Below are positions 16,342 to 24,900 of a stretch of DNA of 54,985 nucleotides, piece by piece. The position numbers and the translations under genes were made by a program. Position 1 is the stretch's first letter, and every line of letters begins with the position of its first letter. Source of the DNA: Deltaproteobacteria bacterium (GTDB lineage: Bacteria; Desulfobacterota; Dissulfuribacteria; Dissulfuribacterales; UBA3076); the NCBI GenBank assembly GCA_003194485.1, contig PQXD01000001.1, forward strand, positions 235,252 to 290,236. The letters are read 5' to 3'. Under the pieces are notes generated by a model. The model was given only the letters and a program-made list of their open reading frames with translations, had not been told where the DNA came from and made no database searches.

Positions 16342-17564
16342 TTGTGAGTCCTCCCCTTGAGCAATTCCGCTACCGTGGCAACGTCTTTGTCTCCCCTTCC
16401 GGAGAGGTTGATCACCACAATGCTACCTCTGGGAAGAGAAGGGGCGAGCTCCTTCAGGTAGGCGACGGCATGGGCGCTTTCCAGGGCAGGTATGATCCCA
16501 TCGGTCTCTGAAAGCAGCCTGAATGCCTGAAGGGCCTGTTCATCGTCAACCGCTGCGTACTCGACTCTGCCTGAGTCCTTAAAAACGCTGTGCTCCGGTC
16601 CCACACCCGGATAGTCAAGACCCGGGGCGAGTGAGTGGGCGCCTTTTATCTGGCCCCAGCGGTCCTGCAGCAGATAGCTCATAGCGCCGTGGAGCACGCC
16701 GGGGCTGCCAACGCTCAGGGTGGCGGAGTGATAGTCTGTTTCAAGACCTTTTCCTGCCGCCTCAACTCCTATCAGGCGTATTCCCCGTTCCTTCAGGAAT
16801 GGATAGAAGATCCCCATGGCGTTGCTCCCGCCGCCGACGCAGGCCATCACCACATCCGGCAGGCATCCGGCAAGCTGCCTGATCTGCCTTCGCGCCTCCT
16901 TCCCGATCACGCTCTGAAAATTCCGGACCATCATTGGATATGGATGGGGACCCACCACGGAGCCTATGACATAGTATGTGTCTCCGACATTTGTAACCCA
17001 GTCCCGTATCGTCTCATTTATTGCATCCTTGAGGGTCTGTGTCCCGGAGAGTACAGGAATGACCCTTGCCCCGGTCAGTTCCATGCGAAAGACGTTCATG
17101 GACTGGCGTACCATGTCCTTGCGGCCCATGTAGACTTCGCACTTCAGGCCCATCAGGGCGGCTGCAGTCGCAGTAGCCACACCGTGTTGCCCTGCGCCGG
17201 TCTCGGCTATGATCCTTGTTTTTCCCATGCGTTTTGCCAGGAGTACCTGGCCGATAGTGTTGTTGATCTTATGCGCCCCGGTGTGGGCGAGGTCTTCACG
17301 CTTGAGAAATACCCTTATTCCGCCGCCTACGGCCTCTCCAAGGCCTTTCGCCTCGAAGAGCGGGGTAGGGCGCCCCACGTAATTCTTGAGGATCTGATTG
17401 AGTTCCTTCTTAAATCCGGCATCCCGCTTGGCCTTCCGGTATGCTGAATCCAGCTCCGTAATGGCGGGCATAAGGGTCTCCGGCACAAAACGGCCTCCAT
17501 AGACACCAAAGTGACCCAGATTATCCGGTGACTGGTTGATCGGTTGATCGGTTGACTTGTTCAC
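16338..17564 (-). CDS. trpB: Tryptophan synthase beta subunit
   Basis: 408-aa PLP enzyme condensing indole with serine to make tryptophan. The PLP lysine is in [13 protein letters not shown] (about residues 95-107), the indole tunnel region in [19 protein letters not shown], and the phosphate-binding [10 protein letters not shown] loop follows. Typical TrpB1 length and start ([21 protein letters not shown]). Two PINQ/DQPI repeats precede the conserved N-terminus and are probably unstructured. Located between trpF and trpA in the operon. Confidence 0.98.
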   Translation of the reverse strand: MNKSTDQPINQSPDNLGHFGVYGGRFVPETLMPAITELDSAYRKAKRDAGFKKELNQILKNYVGRPTPLFEAKGLGEAVGGGIRVFLKREDLAHTGAHKINNTIGQVLLAKRMGKTRIIAETGAGQHGVATATAAALMGLKCEVYMGRKDMVRQSMNVFRMELTGARVIPVLSGTQTLKDAINETIRDWVTNVGDTYYVIGSVVGPHPYPMMVRNFQSVIGKEARRQIRQLAGCLPDVVMACVGGGSNAMGIFYPFLKERGIRLIGVEAAGKGLETDYHSATLSVGSPGVLHGAMSYLLQDRWGQIKGAHSLAPGLDYPGVGPEHSVFKDSGRVEYAAVDDEQALQAFRLLSETDGIIPALESAHAVAYLKELAPSLPRGSIVVINLSGRGDKDVATVAELLKGRTHK

Positions 17565-17587
17565 TATTCTTTCCTTATGTATAAATT

Positions 17588-18208
17588 CTAATCCAACGTG
17601 GCCCTGCGTATAAATTCGGCTACCAGGCCAATATTCTTTTTCCCTGGAGCATTCTCTACACCCGAGCTTACATCCACTCCCCAGGGCCGGACCTGTTTTA
17701 CTGCCCCGGCAACGTTTTCCGGTCTCAGGCCGCCTGCAAGAATAATAGGCCTTGAGAGGACCTTTTTCGCCTCAATCGCTATGGACCAGTCAAAGGTCTC
17801 GCCCGTTCCGCCATGAGCTCCCGGGGACCAGGCATCAAGCAGGAATGCTTTCACAACCTCCTGATACGGCAAAAGGGCCTGAATATCGGCCTCTGTCCTT
17901 ATCCGCCATGCCTTTATGGCCCTTGGAGCAAGCTCTCTGCAAATTTCCGGGGTTTCCTCGCCATGCAATTGCACCAGGTCCAGGCCGCAATAATCTGTTA
18001 TCTGCCTTATTTTTTCAGGAGACTCATTTACAAAGACCCCAACTGTCTGGACCATTGGCGGCAGATTTTGAACAATCTCCCTGGCCCTGTCCGGATATAT
18101 CTGCCTGGGGCTCTTGGCAAAGACCAGTCCTATGGCGTTGGCTCCGGCCTCTGCCACTGCTTTCGCCTCTGACGGATCAGTAAGCCCGCAGACTTTTATT
18201 TTTACCAT
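17588..18208 (-). CDS. trpF: Phosphoribosylanthranilate isomerase
   Basis: 206-aa TIM barrel performing the Amadori rearrangement of phosphoribosylanthranilate to CdRP. The conserved start [27 protein letters not shown] contains the catalytic Cys. The general acid Asp is in [20 protein letters not shown], and the ending [14 protein letters not shown]...GVDVSSGVE binds phosphate. Normal length, third from the end of the operon, 6 bp after trpC. Confidence 0.97.
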   Translation of the reverse strand: MVKIKVCGLTDPSEAKAVAEAGANAIGLVFAKSPRQIYPDRAREIVQNLPPMVQTVGVFVNESPEKIRQITDYCGLDLVQLHGEETPEICRELAPRAIKAWRIRTEADIQALLPYQEVVKAFLLDAWSPGAHGGTGETFDWSIAIEAKKVLSRPIILAGGLRPENVAGAVKQVRPWGVDVSSGVENAPGKKNIGLVAEFIRRATLD

Positions 18209-18214
18209 AAATCC

Positions 18215-18991
18215 CTACATTCTTCCTGCATTAACCAGGGCGGATAGATATTTAATGCGATCTTCGGCCTTCATCAGGGCTTCTCCTATGAGTGCCGCGG
18301 TAATCCCTGCATCAAGGAGCCTCTTTATATCATCAGGTGTTGAGATACCGCTTTCACTTACCAGCGGTATTTCAGAGGGCAGGGCCTTTCTTATCCTGAA
18401 AGTAGCTTCAAGAGATATACTGAAGTCCTTAAGGTTACGGTTATTCACACCGATGAAATCAGCATCTGCGGCAAGCGCCCTTTCCATCTCGTTCTCGTCA
18501 TGGACTTCCACCAGAGGATCCAGCCCCCTTTCTCTTGCGTGGGCCATGAGCTCTGAAAGCATGCTGCCATCAAGCGCAGCCACAATGAGGAGGACTGCAT
18601 CCGCCCCCCAGAGCCCGGACTCTTCAACCTGAAAGTGGTCTATGATAAAGTCTTTTCTCAGGATTGGAAGGTCAATTTCATTTCGTATTTCAGGAATAAA
18701 CTCCAGTTTTCCCTGAAAGAACCTTTCGTCGGTCAGGACTGATACCGCTTTTGCCCCTCCTGACTGGTAATCTTTCGCAATGCTTACAGGGTCGAAATCT
18801 GGACACAGGAGCCCTTTTGAAGGAGATGCCTTCTTGATCTCTGCAATTATGGAGACCCCGGAATCAGAAGCCAGGGCCTTCCTGAATCCCCTCGGAGGGG
18901 CAACTTCATGTTCCGGAGGTATAAATCCCCTGCGACGCCTTTTTTTCAATTCCGCCTTTTTGTTGGCAATTATTGTGTTCAGGATGCTCAT
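18215..18991 (-). CDS. trpC: Indole-3-glycerol phosphate synthase
   Basis: 258-aa TIM barrel closing the indole ring from CdRP. Diagnostic segments are IIAEIKKASPSKG (catalytic Lys), LPILRKDFIIDHFQVEESGLWGADAVLLIVAAL, GVNNRNLKDFSISLE and the phosphate-binding SESGISTPDDIKRL. Not fused to trpF, as it is in enterobacteria. Its start overlaps trpD by four bases. Confidence 0.98.
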   Translation of the reverse strand: MSILNTIIANKKAELKKRRRRGFIPPEHEVAPPRGFRKALASDSGVSIIAEIKKASPSKGLLCPDFDPVSIAKDYQSGGAKAVSVLTDERFFQGKLEFIPEIRNEIDLPILRKDFIIDHFQVEESGLWGADAVLLIVAALDGSMLSELMAHARERGLDPLVEVHDENEMERALAADADFIGVNNRNLKDFSISLEATFRIRKALPSEIPLVSESGISTPDDIKRLLDAGITAALIGEALMKAEDRIKYLSALVNAGRM

Positions 18992-20016
18992 TTGGGCGCA
19001 CCAAAGGCCTTCAAGGCCTCAAGCCTCTTCATGGCCTCCATTGAATCTATGCTCTCGGCAGCTACGAGTACCCCTTCCCTCAGGGATTTTGCCCTGTCTG
19101 CAAGATATATGGCCGCCCCGGCGTTAAAGAGTACCATATCCCTCTTGGGTCCCCTTACACCTGAGATTATGTCTTTCAGTATCCGGGCGTTTTCTTCTAC
19201 ATCTCCGCCTTTCAGGTCTTCGGCCCTGCACGGCTTAAGCCCTGCATCTTCCGGTCTGATCACGAACTCCTTTACTTCACTTCTGTCCCACTGGGCCACA
19301 ATACTTTTACCCAAAAGGCTGAGTTCGTCCAGCCCTCCTTCTCCATGCACCACCCAGGCCCTTTTGCTGCCGAGTCGCCCCAGGACCTCTGCAAGAGGCC
19401 TTGTAAGCATGGGGTCGTAGACCCCGAGCACCTGCACATTTGCCCGGGCAGGGTTTGTAAGGGGTCCCAGGACATTGAATATCGTGCGGATGCCTATCTC
19501 CCGTCTCGGCCCTACGGCGTATTTCATGGCTGGATGAAGGGCGGGGGCGAACATAAAACCTATACCTATGGCCTCCACTGCCCTTGCCACATCCTCCGGC
19601 GACAGAACCAGGTTTACACCCAGGGCCTCAAGTACATCGGCACTCCCTGACCTGCTGGACACGGAACGGTTGCCGTGCTTTGCGACCTTGACGCCGGCCC
19701 CTGCAACCACAAAGGCGGCTGTTGTAGATACATTGAAGGTCCGGGTCCCGTCGCCTCCGGTCCCGCAGGTGTCAACAAGCGGCTCTTCCGGTGATATGTT
19801 TACATGGATACGCAGGGCCTTTCCCCTCATGACCTCGGCTGCGCCGGTTATTTCATCTACAGTCTCACCCTTCATCCTCAGGCCTGTAAGGAGGGCTCCG
19901 ATCTGGGCAGGTGTTGCCTCTCCATCCATAATTATTTCCATAACCGACGAAATCTCAGCCTGGCTGAGGTCTTTTCCGCTTACTATATCAGAGATGGCCT
20001 TTTTTAATGTATCCAT
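18988..20016 (-). CDS. trpD: Anthranilate phosphoribosyltransferase
   Basis: 342-aa enzyme transferring phosphoribose from PRPP to anthranilate. The signature DTCGTGGDGTRTFNVSTTAAFVVAGAGVKVAKHGNRSVSSRSGSADVLEALG and MFAPALHPAMKYAVGPRREIGIRTIFNVLGPLTNPA are intact. Separate from trpG, unlike the TrpGD fusion of E. coli. About 375 bp of repetitive DNA separates it from trpG, so the operon is split here into two blocks. Confidence 0.98.
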   Translation of the reverse strand: MDTLKKAISDIVSGKDLSQAEISSVMEIIMDGEATPAQIGALLTGLRMKGETVDEITGAAEVMRGKALRIHVNISPEEPLVDTCGTGGDGTRTFNVSTTAAFVVAGAGVKVAKHGNRSVSSRSGSADVLEALGVNLVLSPEDVARAVEAIGIGFMFAPALHPAMKYAVGPRREIGIRTIFNVLGPLTNPARANVQVLGVYDPMLTRPLAEVLGRLGSKRAWVVHGEGGLDELSLLGKSIVAQWDRSEVKEFVIRPEDAGLKPCRAEDLKGGDVEENARILKDIISGVRGPKRDMVLFNAGAAIYLADRAKSLREGVLVAAESIDSMEAMKRLEALKAFGAPK

Positions 20017-20047
20017 ATCCTTTTAATCCCCATAAGCGCTTTGAAAG

Positions 20048-20090
20048 ATGAACATCGAACATCGAACATCCAACATCCAACATCGAATGA
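20048..20090. repeat. Short tandem repeat of CATCGAACAT / CATCCAACAT units
   Basis: Four to five imperfect units of GAACATC/CAACATC run toward repeat A copy 2. An inverted relative (CATTCAACATTCGATGTTCAT, 20338-20357) lies on the other side, so the A element sits between two facing arrays in the trpG-trpD gap. Confidence 0.8.
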
Positions 20091-20113
20091 AAAAACAACC
20101 ACCCAATCTTCAA

Positions 20114-20297
20114 GTAAATATCCGGTGAACCCGCGGTCCACTGTGGAAGGTTGCCGTCCGTGCCCTGCCGCAGGAGCGGTTTGCCTTTTGCAGGGTTTCG
20201 ATCGCGGGCCGGATTGCACCGCCTCTCCGGTCTGCGATGAGTGAGCTTTGAAACCCGGAAAAAGGTAACCGCTTCAAGGCAGGATATAACGGGTTCA
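20114..20297 (-). repeat. Palindromic repeat family A, copy 2, inside the trp operon
   Basis: Starts with GTAAATATCCGGTGAACCCG and follows copy 1 closely through AACGGGTTCA, but lacks the last bases of the right terminus (the sequence turns into AACGAAAAAC). It lies between trpG (upstream) and trpD (downstream) on the trp transcript and should fold into a long stem there. The minus-strand open frame MNPLYPALKRLPFSG is intact. Confidence 0.85.
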
Positions 20298-20391
20298 AAC
20301 GAAAAACTTAATTAAGCCTGTTTCTTTATCTTTTCCCATTCAACATTCGATGTTCATTTTTTTGGGCGCTTATACCTCAAATTCTGCACTT

Positions 20392-20961
20392 CTATACCCT
20401 GGTTTCCAGAAAATTTCTCATGAGATCGATTCCCTCGGGAGTCATGATGGATTCCGGGTGGAACTGTACTCCCTCCACTGGGAACTCCCTGTGCCTGAAG
20501 CCCATAAGCTCGTCCTGCTCCGACAAGGCCGTGACCATGAGACATTCCGGAAGAGTCGCCTTATCCACAAGGAGAGAATGATACCTCATGGCCTCGAAGG
20601 GATTCGGCAGGCCGCGATATACGCCCCTTCCATCGTGTCTGATCATTGAGGTCTTGCCGTGCATAAGCCTTTCCGCCCTGATTATTTTGCCTCCAAAGGC
20701 AACACCTATGGACTGGTGGCCGAGGCATACGCCCAGGACCGGGATCTTCCCCGCAAAGTAACGTATGGCAGCTACTGATACGCCTGCCTCGCTGGGTGTG
20801 CAGGGACCGGGAGAGACAAGGAGTTGCCCTGGTTTCCAGGAGGCCATCTCTTCCACAGTGGCCTTGTCATTTCTTACGACCTTGATATCCGCCCCCAGCA
20901 TCCCCAGGGCCTGGACGAGATTGTAAGTAAAAGAATCGTAGTTGTCGATAATTAGAAGCAT
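20392..20961 (-). CDS. trpG: Anthranilate/aminodeoxychorismate synthase glutamine amidotransferase
   Basis: 189-aa class I glutamine amidotransferase supplying ammonia to TrpE. The catalytic Cys is in [15 protein letters not shown], the His-Glu pair in [14 protein letters not shown], and the N-terminal [15 protein letters not shown] and [11 protein letters not shown] motifs are intact. In organisms with one copy the same subunit often also serves PabB; this cannot be judged here. It follows trpE by 26 bp. Confidence 0.97.
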   Translation of the reverse strand: MLLIIDNYDSFTYNLVQALGMLGADIKVVRNDKATVEEMASWKPGQLLVSPGPCTPSEAGVSVAAIRYFAGKIPVLGVCLGHQSIGVAFGGKIIRAERLMHGKTSMIRHDGRGVYRGLPNPFEAMRYHSLLVDKATLPECLMVTALSEQDELMGFRHREFPVEGVQFHPESIMTPEGIDLMRNFLETRV

Positions 20962-20987
20962 GGTTAAGGTCCTTCAGTGCAAGGTAC

Positions 20988-22472
20988 TCATTGTGACAGT
21001 TCCTTATGGGCGACGTGGATGGCCCGCATGAGGGCCTGTCCCTTGCTGATGGTCTCCTCCCACTCAAAAGCGGGATCTGAGTCAGCAACTATACCGGCTC
21101 CGGCCTGCAGGTAAAGCATATCCTTTTTTTGGCAGAGGGTACGAATAGTAATAGCAAGATCCATGTTGCCTGAAAAACCGAGGTATCCCACTGCACCTGC
21201 ATAGGGTCCCCGCCTGGCGTGTTCGAGTTCCTCTATTATCTCCATGGCCCTGATTTTTGGTGCGCCCGACACGGTACCAGCAGGGAAACAGGCCTGCAGT
21301 ACGTCAAACATATCCTTTCCGGGCATCAGTTCTCCTGTAACACCTGTAACAATGTGCATGACATGGGAATAACGTTCCACAGTCATAAGATCTTCAACCT
21401 TTACGCTCCCCATCCTGGCGACCCTGCCGGCATCATTTCTGCCGAGGTCGAGCAGCATCAGGTGTTCCGCCCTTTCCTTAGGGTCAGCAAGAAGCTCCTT
21501 TTCAAGGCGCATGTCCTCCTTTTTATTCTTACCCCTTGGCCTGGTGCCTGCAATAGGCCTCAATTCAATCTTATCGCCTGTCAGCCTGACCAAGATCTCG
21601 GGTGAAGAACCAATGAGCACCTCGTCATCCAGATGCAGGTAATAGAGATAAGGCGATGGATTTATCCTTCTAAGGGCACGGTACAGGTCAAAGGTGGGGA
21701 TAAGATTCTTGCCTGAGAAGCGTTGAGAAAGCACTACCTGGATTATATCTCCTGCCCGGATGTATTCCTTTGCCCTGCGTACAATGTCCTCAAACCGCTC
21801 TTGGGGGACCTCCGGGTTCAGGCTGGTGGCAGGAACGGGATTTTCATGCGGCGCGGGGTAATCCAATCCGTGTCGTATGCGACGGATTACGTCTTTTATA
21901 GCGCCTTTCCCTTTCAGATATACAGATTCCGCTTTGTCATCCTGTTCCACCCTGAGGCATGCAATGATCTTGAGCGTCTGCTTGATATTGTCATAAACAA
22001 GCAGGAGCTCGGGAAACATGAATACTGCATCATTGAACCCTGCAGTATCTGGAAGATTTTCCGGCAGACGTTCCATGAAACGAACCATGTCATATCCCAT
22101 GTATCCAACAGCCCCTCCATAGAATCGGGGGAGACCCCGGACCTCTGCCGGTGAGAATCGTGCCATTATTTCTCTCATGGCAGTGAGCGGATTGGCGGCG
22201 GATATGATTTTGCGCTTGCCTTCAATCTCCGTGAAGATATCATTCCCCTTGCAACCGAAGATCATAAAGGGTCTGAATCCGATAAAGCTGTACCTTCCCC
22301 ACTTCTCCCCGCCTTCAAGACTCTCCAGCAGGAACGAGTAACTATTCTCCCCGAGCTTTGCGAAGAGAGATACCGGAGTGTCAAAATCGACTGCTATCTC
22401 TTTCCATACCGGTATGATATTAGCGCCTTCAGCCACCAGCGATTTGAACAGGGTCAGATCCGGAGTGATCAT
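20988..22472 (-). CDS. trpE: Anthranilate synthase component I
   Basis: 494-aa chorismate-utilising enzyme producing anthranilate. The N-terminal domain has the feedback region LESLEGGEKWGRYSFIG (the LLES motif of tryptophan-sensitive enzymes). The C-terminal catalytic domain has PIAGTRPRGKNKKEDMRLEKELLADPKERAEHLMLLDLGRNDAGRV and the FPAGTVSGAPKIRAMEIIEELE signature. It is the first structural gene of the trp operon, preceded by a leader peptide and attenuator. AAGGAC lies ahead of the ATG. Confidence 0.98.
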   Translation of the reverse strand: MITPDLTLFKSLVAEGANIIPVWKEIAVDFDTPVSLFAKLGENSYSFLLESLEGGEKWGRYSFIGFRPFMIFGCKGNDIFTEIEGKRKIISAANPLTAMREIMARFSPAEVRGLPRFYGGAVGYMGYDMVRFMERLPENLPDTAGFNDAVFMFPELLLVYDNIKQTLKIIACLRVEQDDKAESVYLKGKGAIKDVIRRIRHGLDYPAPHENPVPATSLNPEVPQERFEDIVRRAKEYIRAGDIIQVVLSQRFSGKNLIPTFDLYRALRRINPSPYLYYLHLDDEVLIGSSPEILVRLTGDKIELRPIAGTRPRGKNKKEDMRLEKELLADPKERAEHLMLLDLGRNDAGRVARMGSVKVEDLMTVERYSHVMHIVTGVTGELMPGKDMFDVLQACFPAGTVSGAPKIRAMEIIEELEHARRGPYAGAVGYLGFSGNMDLAITIRTLCQKKDMLYLQAGAGIVADSDPAFEWEETISKGQALMRAIHVAHKELSQ

Positions 22473-22543
22473 GATATCTTGTCCTTGTATAGGTTCAAAA
22501 GTTCAAAGTTCACCGTTCAGGGTTTGATCCCAGGGGCCAAAAT

Positions 22544-22582
22544 AAAAAGGCCGTGAACATCTTTGCGTGTCCACGGCCTTTT
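22544..22582 (-). terminator. trp attenuator terminator hairpin
   Basis: On the minus strand AAAAGGCCGTG...CACGGCCTTTTTATTTT forms an 11-bp stem with a 16-base loop and a T-rich tail. It lies between the leader peptide stop and trpE. Its 5' arm (22564-22582) can pair instead with 22608-22625, just after the Trp codons, giving the alternative antiterminator. Confidence 0.9.
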
Positions 22583-22605
22583 GCCCTTGCCCTTAAGGTA
22601 TAAGC

Positions 22606-22698
22606 CTAAAAGGAGCAGACGCGCACTCTCCCTATGTGCCACTGCCACCACCACAGGACTAAATCGGCAATCTGTTTTCCGGCAAAAGGGTGATACAT
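22606..22698 (-). CDS. trpL: trp operon leader peptide (30 aa, four Trp codons)
   Basis: Reads MYHPFAGKQIADLVLWWWQW followed by HIGRVRVCSF and a TAG stop. The Trp-Trp-Trp-Gln-Trp run at residues 16-20 is the control region. An AAGGA site lies ten bases before the ATG. The stop codon lies at the edge of the sequence that pairs with the 5' arm of the terminator. A ribosome stalled on the Trp codons would therefore leave that segment free to form the antiterminator, whereas a ribosome reaching the stop would cover it. This is the classical transcription-attenuation layout. The reading is direct; the regulation follows from the known trp mechanism. Confidence 0.9.
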   Translation of the reverse strand: MYHPFAGKQIADLVLWWWQWHIGRVRVCSF

Positions 22699-22770
22699 CT
22701 GTCGTTTTTCCTTCAGGTAAATACGTTTAAAAAAGTTCGATTAAGGTTATGTAAACTATAGATATATATC

Positions 22771-22799
22771 TTTATGACCTGCTTCTTGGTGATTGTCAA
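22771..22799 (-). promoter_or_regulatory. Probable sigma-70 promoter of the trp operon
   Basis: On the minus strand TTGACA (22794-22799) is followed after 17 bases by CATAAA (22771-22776). It starts about 70-80 bases ahead of the trpL start codon. An AT-rich TATATATCTATAG tract follows the -10 element. No TrpR-type operator was recognised. Confidence 0.7.
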
Positions 22800-22880
22800 G
22801 ATCCGTTTATCTGCTGCTCGGAAACTTTGAACTTCCGGCTGCTGAGGTACGGCTCGTTCCAGTACAGGATCCAGGCCCGG

Positions 22881-23531
22881 TCACTTCTCCGGGGAATCAG
22901 ACCCTTGTTCCTCTTCATCGGCGGATTTCTCCAGACTATCAGCCGGGAAAGACCTGTCTTCCCCGGTCGCCCCTTCTGCACTACTGGTAACGGTATTCAT
23001 CCCTTCAGACAGGTCATCCGGAATCTCCTGAACGGCTCTCATTTCAGATGATGCAAGGTTTATTGCCTGATCGATCTCCTCGGGTGGCAGGGCCTCTTCG
23101 TCTATAATCCTCAGATAGCTCTCGAGAACAGAGCGTATTTTATACGTGGCTTCCCTCTGGATTCGCCTGAGCCCTAATATTCGTTCCTCCAATTGAACTG
23201 CCTCCTGATGGGCATCAGCGACTATGCGCTCTGCCTCCAGTTTTGCCTTCTCAAGCACCAGCTCAGCGTCTTTTTCGGCCTGCGACTTCATTTTCTCTGA
23301 TAACTTATGGGCCGAGGTCAGGGCCTCTCTGAATTCTTCTTCTCTCTTTTTCAGGTCCGCTAACTGGGCCTCATAGCCGACCAACTGGTCCTTCATGGCA
23401 TTTTTCTCCCTGATCAGGGAGGTCATGATCTCACTTATTTCCTCAAGAAAAGAGTCTACTTCATCAGGGTCGTAACCCCGGAACCTGGCACGGAATTCCT
23501 TTTCAAGTATTTCGTTCGGAGAGATACTCAT
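22881..23531 (-). CDS. DivIVA-domain cell-division/septum-site protein
   Basis: 216-aa coiled-coil protein. The N-terminus ISPNEILEKEFRARFRGYDPDEVDSFLEEISEIMTSLIREK is the membrane-curvature-binding DivIVA domain. It is followed by a long heptad-rich segment (residues about 40-150) and a low-complexity acidic tail. DivIVA proteins localise to negatively curved membrane, at poles and septa, in Gram-positives; the homologues of Desulfobacterota are less studied. It lies 9 bp after the YggT gene, a pairing also common in Gram-positive division clusters, which supports a division-related role. Confidence 0.88.
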   Translation of the reverse strand: MSISPNEILEKEFRARFRGYDPDEVDSFLEEISEIMTSLIREKNAMKDQLVGYEAQLADLKKREEEFREALTSAHKLSEKMKSQAEKDAELVLEKAKLEAERIVADAHQEAVQLEERILGLRRIQREATYKIRSVLESYLRIIDEEALPPEEIDQAINLASSEMRAVQEIPDDLSEGMNTVTSSAEGATGEDRSFPADSLEKSADEEEQGSDSPEK

Positions 23532-23540
23532 ATAACACCT

Positions 23541-23840
23541 CTAAGAAATCTGATAGGCCAACTGATGGAGCGTTGATACAAGAAAACTGCGCAAAAAGAT
23601 TATTGCGATAATGATCGCCATAGGGGTTAAATCTATACCCCCAAACTGTAAAGGCAGTATACGCTGGACACGGTACATTAAGGGTTCGGTTATACTATAC
23701 AGAAATCTTACTATGGGATTATAGGGATCAGGGTTGACCCAGGACAAGATGGCTCTGGCAATCAATATCCACATATAAAGATTAAGAACGATATCAATAA
23801 CAGTAGCAAGGGAATGCATAAAATTGCTTAGTATAATCAT
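23541..23840 (-). CDS. YggT family membrane protein
   Basis: 99-aa protein with two hydrophobic segments (about residues 10-30 and 65-90) separated by the family motif ARAILSWVNPDPYNPIVRFLYSITEPLMYRVQRILP. YggT proteins are inner-membrane proteins linked genetically to osmotic tolerance and, by gene neighbourhood, to cell division. Situated between the molybdopterin-binding protein gene and divIVA on the same strand, with only 19 and 9 bp gaps. Confidence 0.92.
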   Translation of the reverse strand: MIILSNFMHSLATVIDIVLNLYMWILIARAILSWVNPDPYNPIVRFLYSITEPLMYRVQRILPLQFGGIDLTPMAIIIAIIFLRSFLVSTLHQLAYQIS

Positions 23841-23859
23841 GATTCAGATCCTCAATTTT

Positions 23860-24891
23860 TCAGCCTTTGCCAAAGGGGCACAGCGGATAACTACACCTCT
23901 TACAGTTAAGACACAGTCCGCCGTGGCCCAAAGCCGCAATCTTTCCCCGGTCTATGCGTTCTCCGGCCAATACCCTGGGAAGCACCAGATCCAATACGGT
24001 GGTGCGGAAATACATGGCACAGGCCGGAATCCCCAGGACGGGCACATCCCCGATACGGCTCACCAGAAACATGGCCCCGGGTAAAACCGGACTTCCATAC
24101 ACTATGTCCGTTGCGCCGGCCTTCTCGATTGCCTTACGGGTCACGTCATCCGGGTCAACTGACATCCCGCCTGTGCATAAAATCAATTCGGTCCCCATGC
24201 CAAGGACCTTTTTTATCTCTTCCAGGATCATTCCGGCATCGTCCGGGACCAGAGAATATGATAACACATCGACGCCGTAGTCCTTGAGTTTTTCCTTCAT
24301 TATTGGGCCGAAGGCGTCTTTTATTCGACCTTCAAATACCTCTTGACCGGTAACTAAAACGGCACCCCTCCTGATCTTCCAGGGAAGGACCCGGATGAGC
24401 CCGCCGGCATTTGATGCGATTGATACCGCCTCATCCACTACCTGCCTCGGCACCACAAGCGGTATCGCCCTTCCTGCGGCCACAAGATCTCCCTTTTTGA
24501 CCACCGTGTTGTCATGCCAGGTGGTAAGCATTACCTCTCCAAGGAGGTTAAGGGCCAGCAAGCGCCGGCGGTCTACCCGCAACAGGCCTTCTGCCTCTGC
24601 GCGGAAACCCACCTTGCCTTCAGACGGCTGGCTGTCATATTCAATGCCAGGGCCGGCTATGGCCTGTGCCATGGCGAGCGCTGCTTCATCTTCATGCAGT
24701 TCATCCCCTGAAAGCTCCAGCACGTAAATGTGATTTTTCCCCATGCGCTGCAAATGGGGTATGTCGCTGTCCTTGATCACATGACCTTTCTTGAAGGTGG
24801 GACCCTTTTTCTCCCCAGGGATTATCTCGGTCATGTCATGGGGAAGGACCATCCCCGCTGCCTCTGTCACAGGAACCGTTTTTAGGGCCAT
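23860..24891 (-). CDS. Molybdopterin-binding protein (MoeA/MogA-type domain)
   Basis: 343-aa protein. The N-terminal part (VTEAAGMVLPHDMTEIIPGEKKGPTFKKGHVI) resembles the MoeA start. The C-terminal half is a MoCF-biosynthesis fold with the molybdopterin-binding LILCTGGMSVDPDDVTRKAI and GSPVLPGAMFLV. MoeA and MogA insert molybdenum into molybdopterin, but this shorter form is usually annotated only as molybdopterin-binding. It ends with a cysteine cluster, CLNCKRCSYPLC, that could bind a metal or Fe-S centre. It lies 9 bp after the FmdE gene, fitting a role with molybdenum or tungsten enzymes. Confidence 0.85.
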   Translation of the reverse strand: MALKTVPVTEAAGMVLPHDMTEIIPGEKKGPTFKKGHVIKDSDIPHLQRMGKNHIYVLELSGDELHEDEAALAMAQAIAGPGIEYDSQPSEGKVGFRAEAEGLLRVDRRRLLALNLLGEVMLTTWHDNTVVKKGDLVAAGRAIPLVVPRQVVDEAVSIASNAGGLIRVLPWKIRRGAVLVTGQEVFEGRIKDAFGPIMKEKLKDYGVDVLSYSLVPDDAGMILEEIKKVLGMGTELILCTGGMSVDPDDVTRKAIEKAGATDIVYGSPVLPGAMFLVSRIGDVPVLGIPACAMYFRTTVLDLVLPRVLAGERIDRGKIAALGHGGLCLNCKRCSYPLCPFGKG

Positions 24892-24900
24892 GAACTACCT

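Noticed and set aside
16635-17447. 270-codon frame antisense to trpB
   Set aside because: Long only because of GC-rich codon bias; no motif, and trpB is certain.
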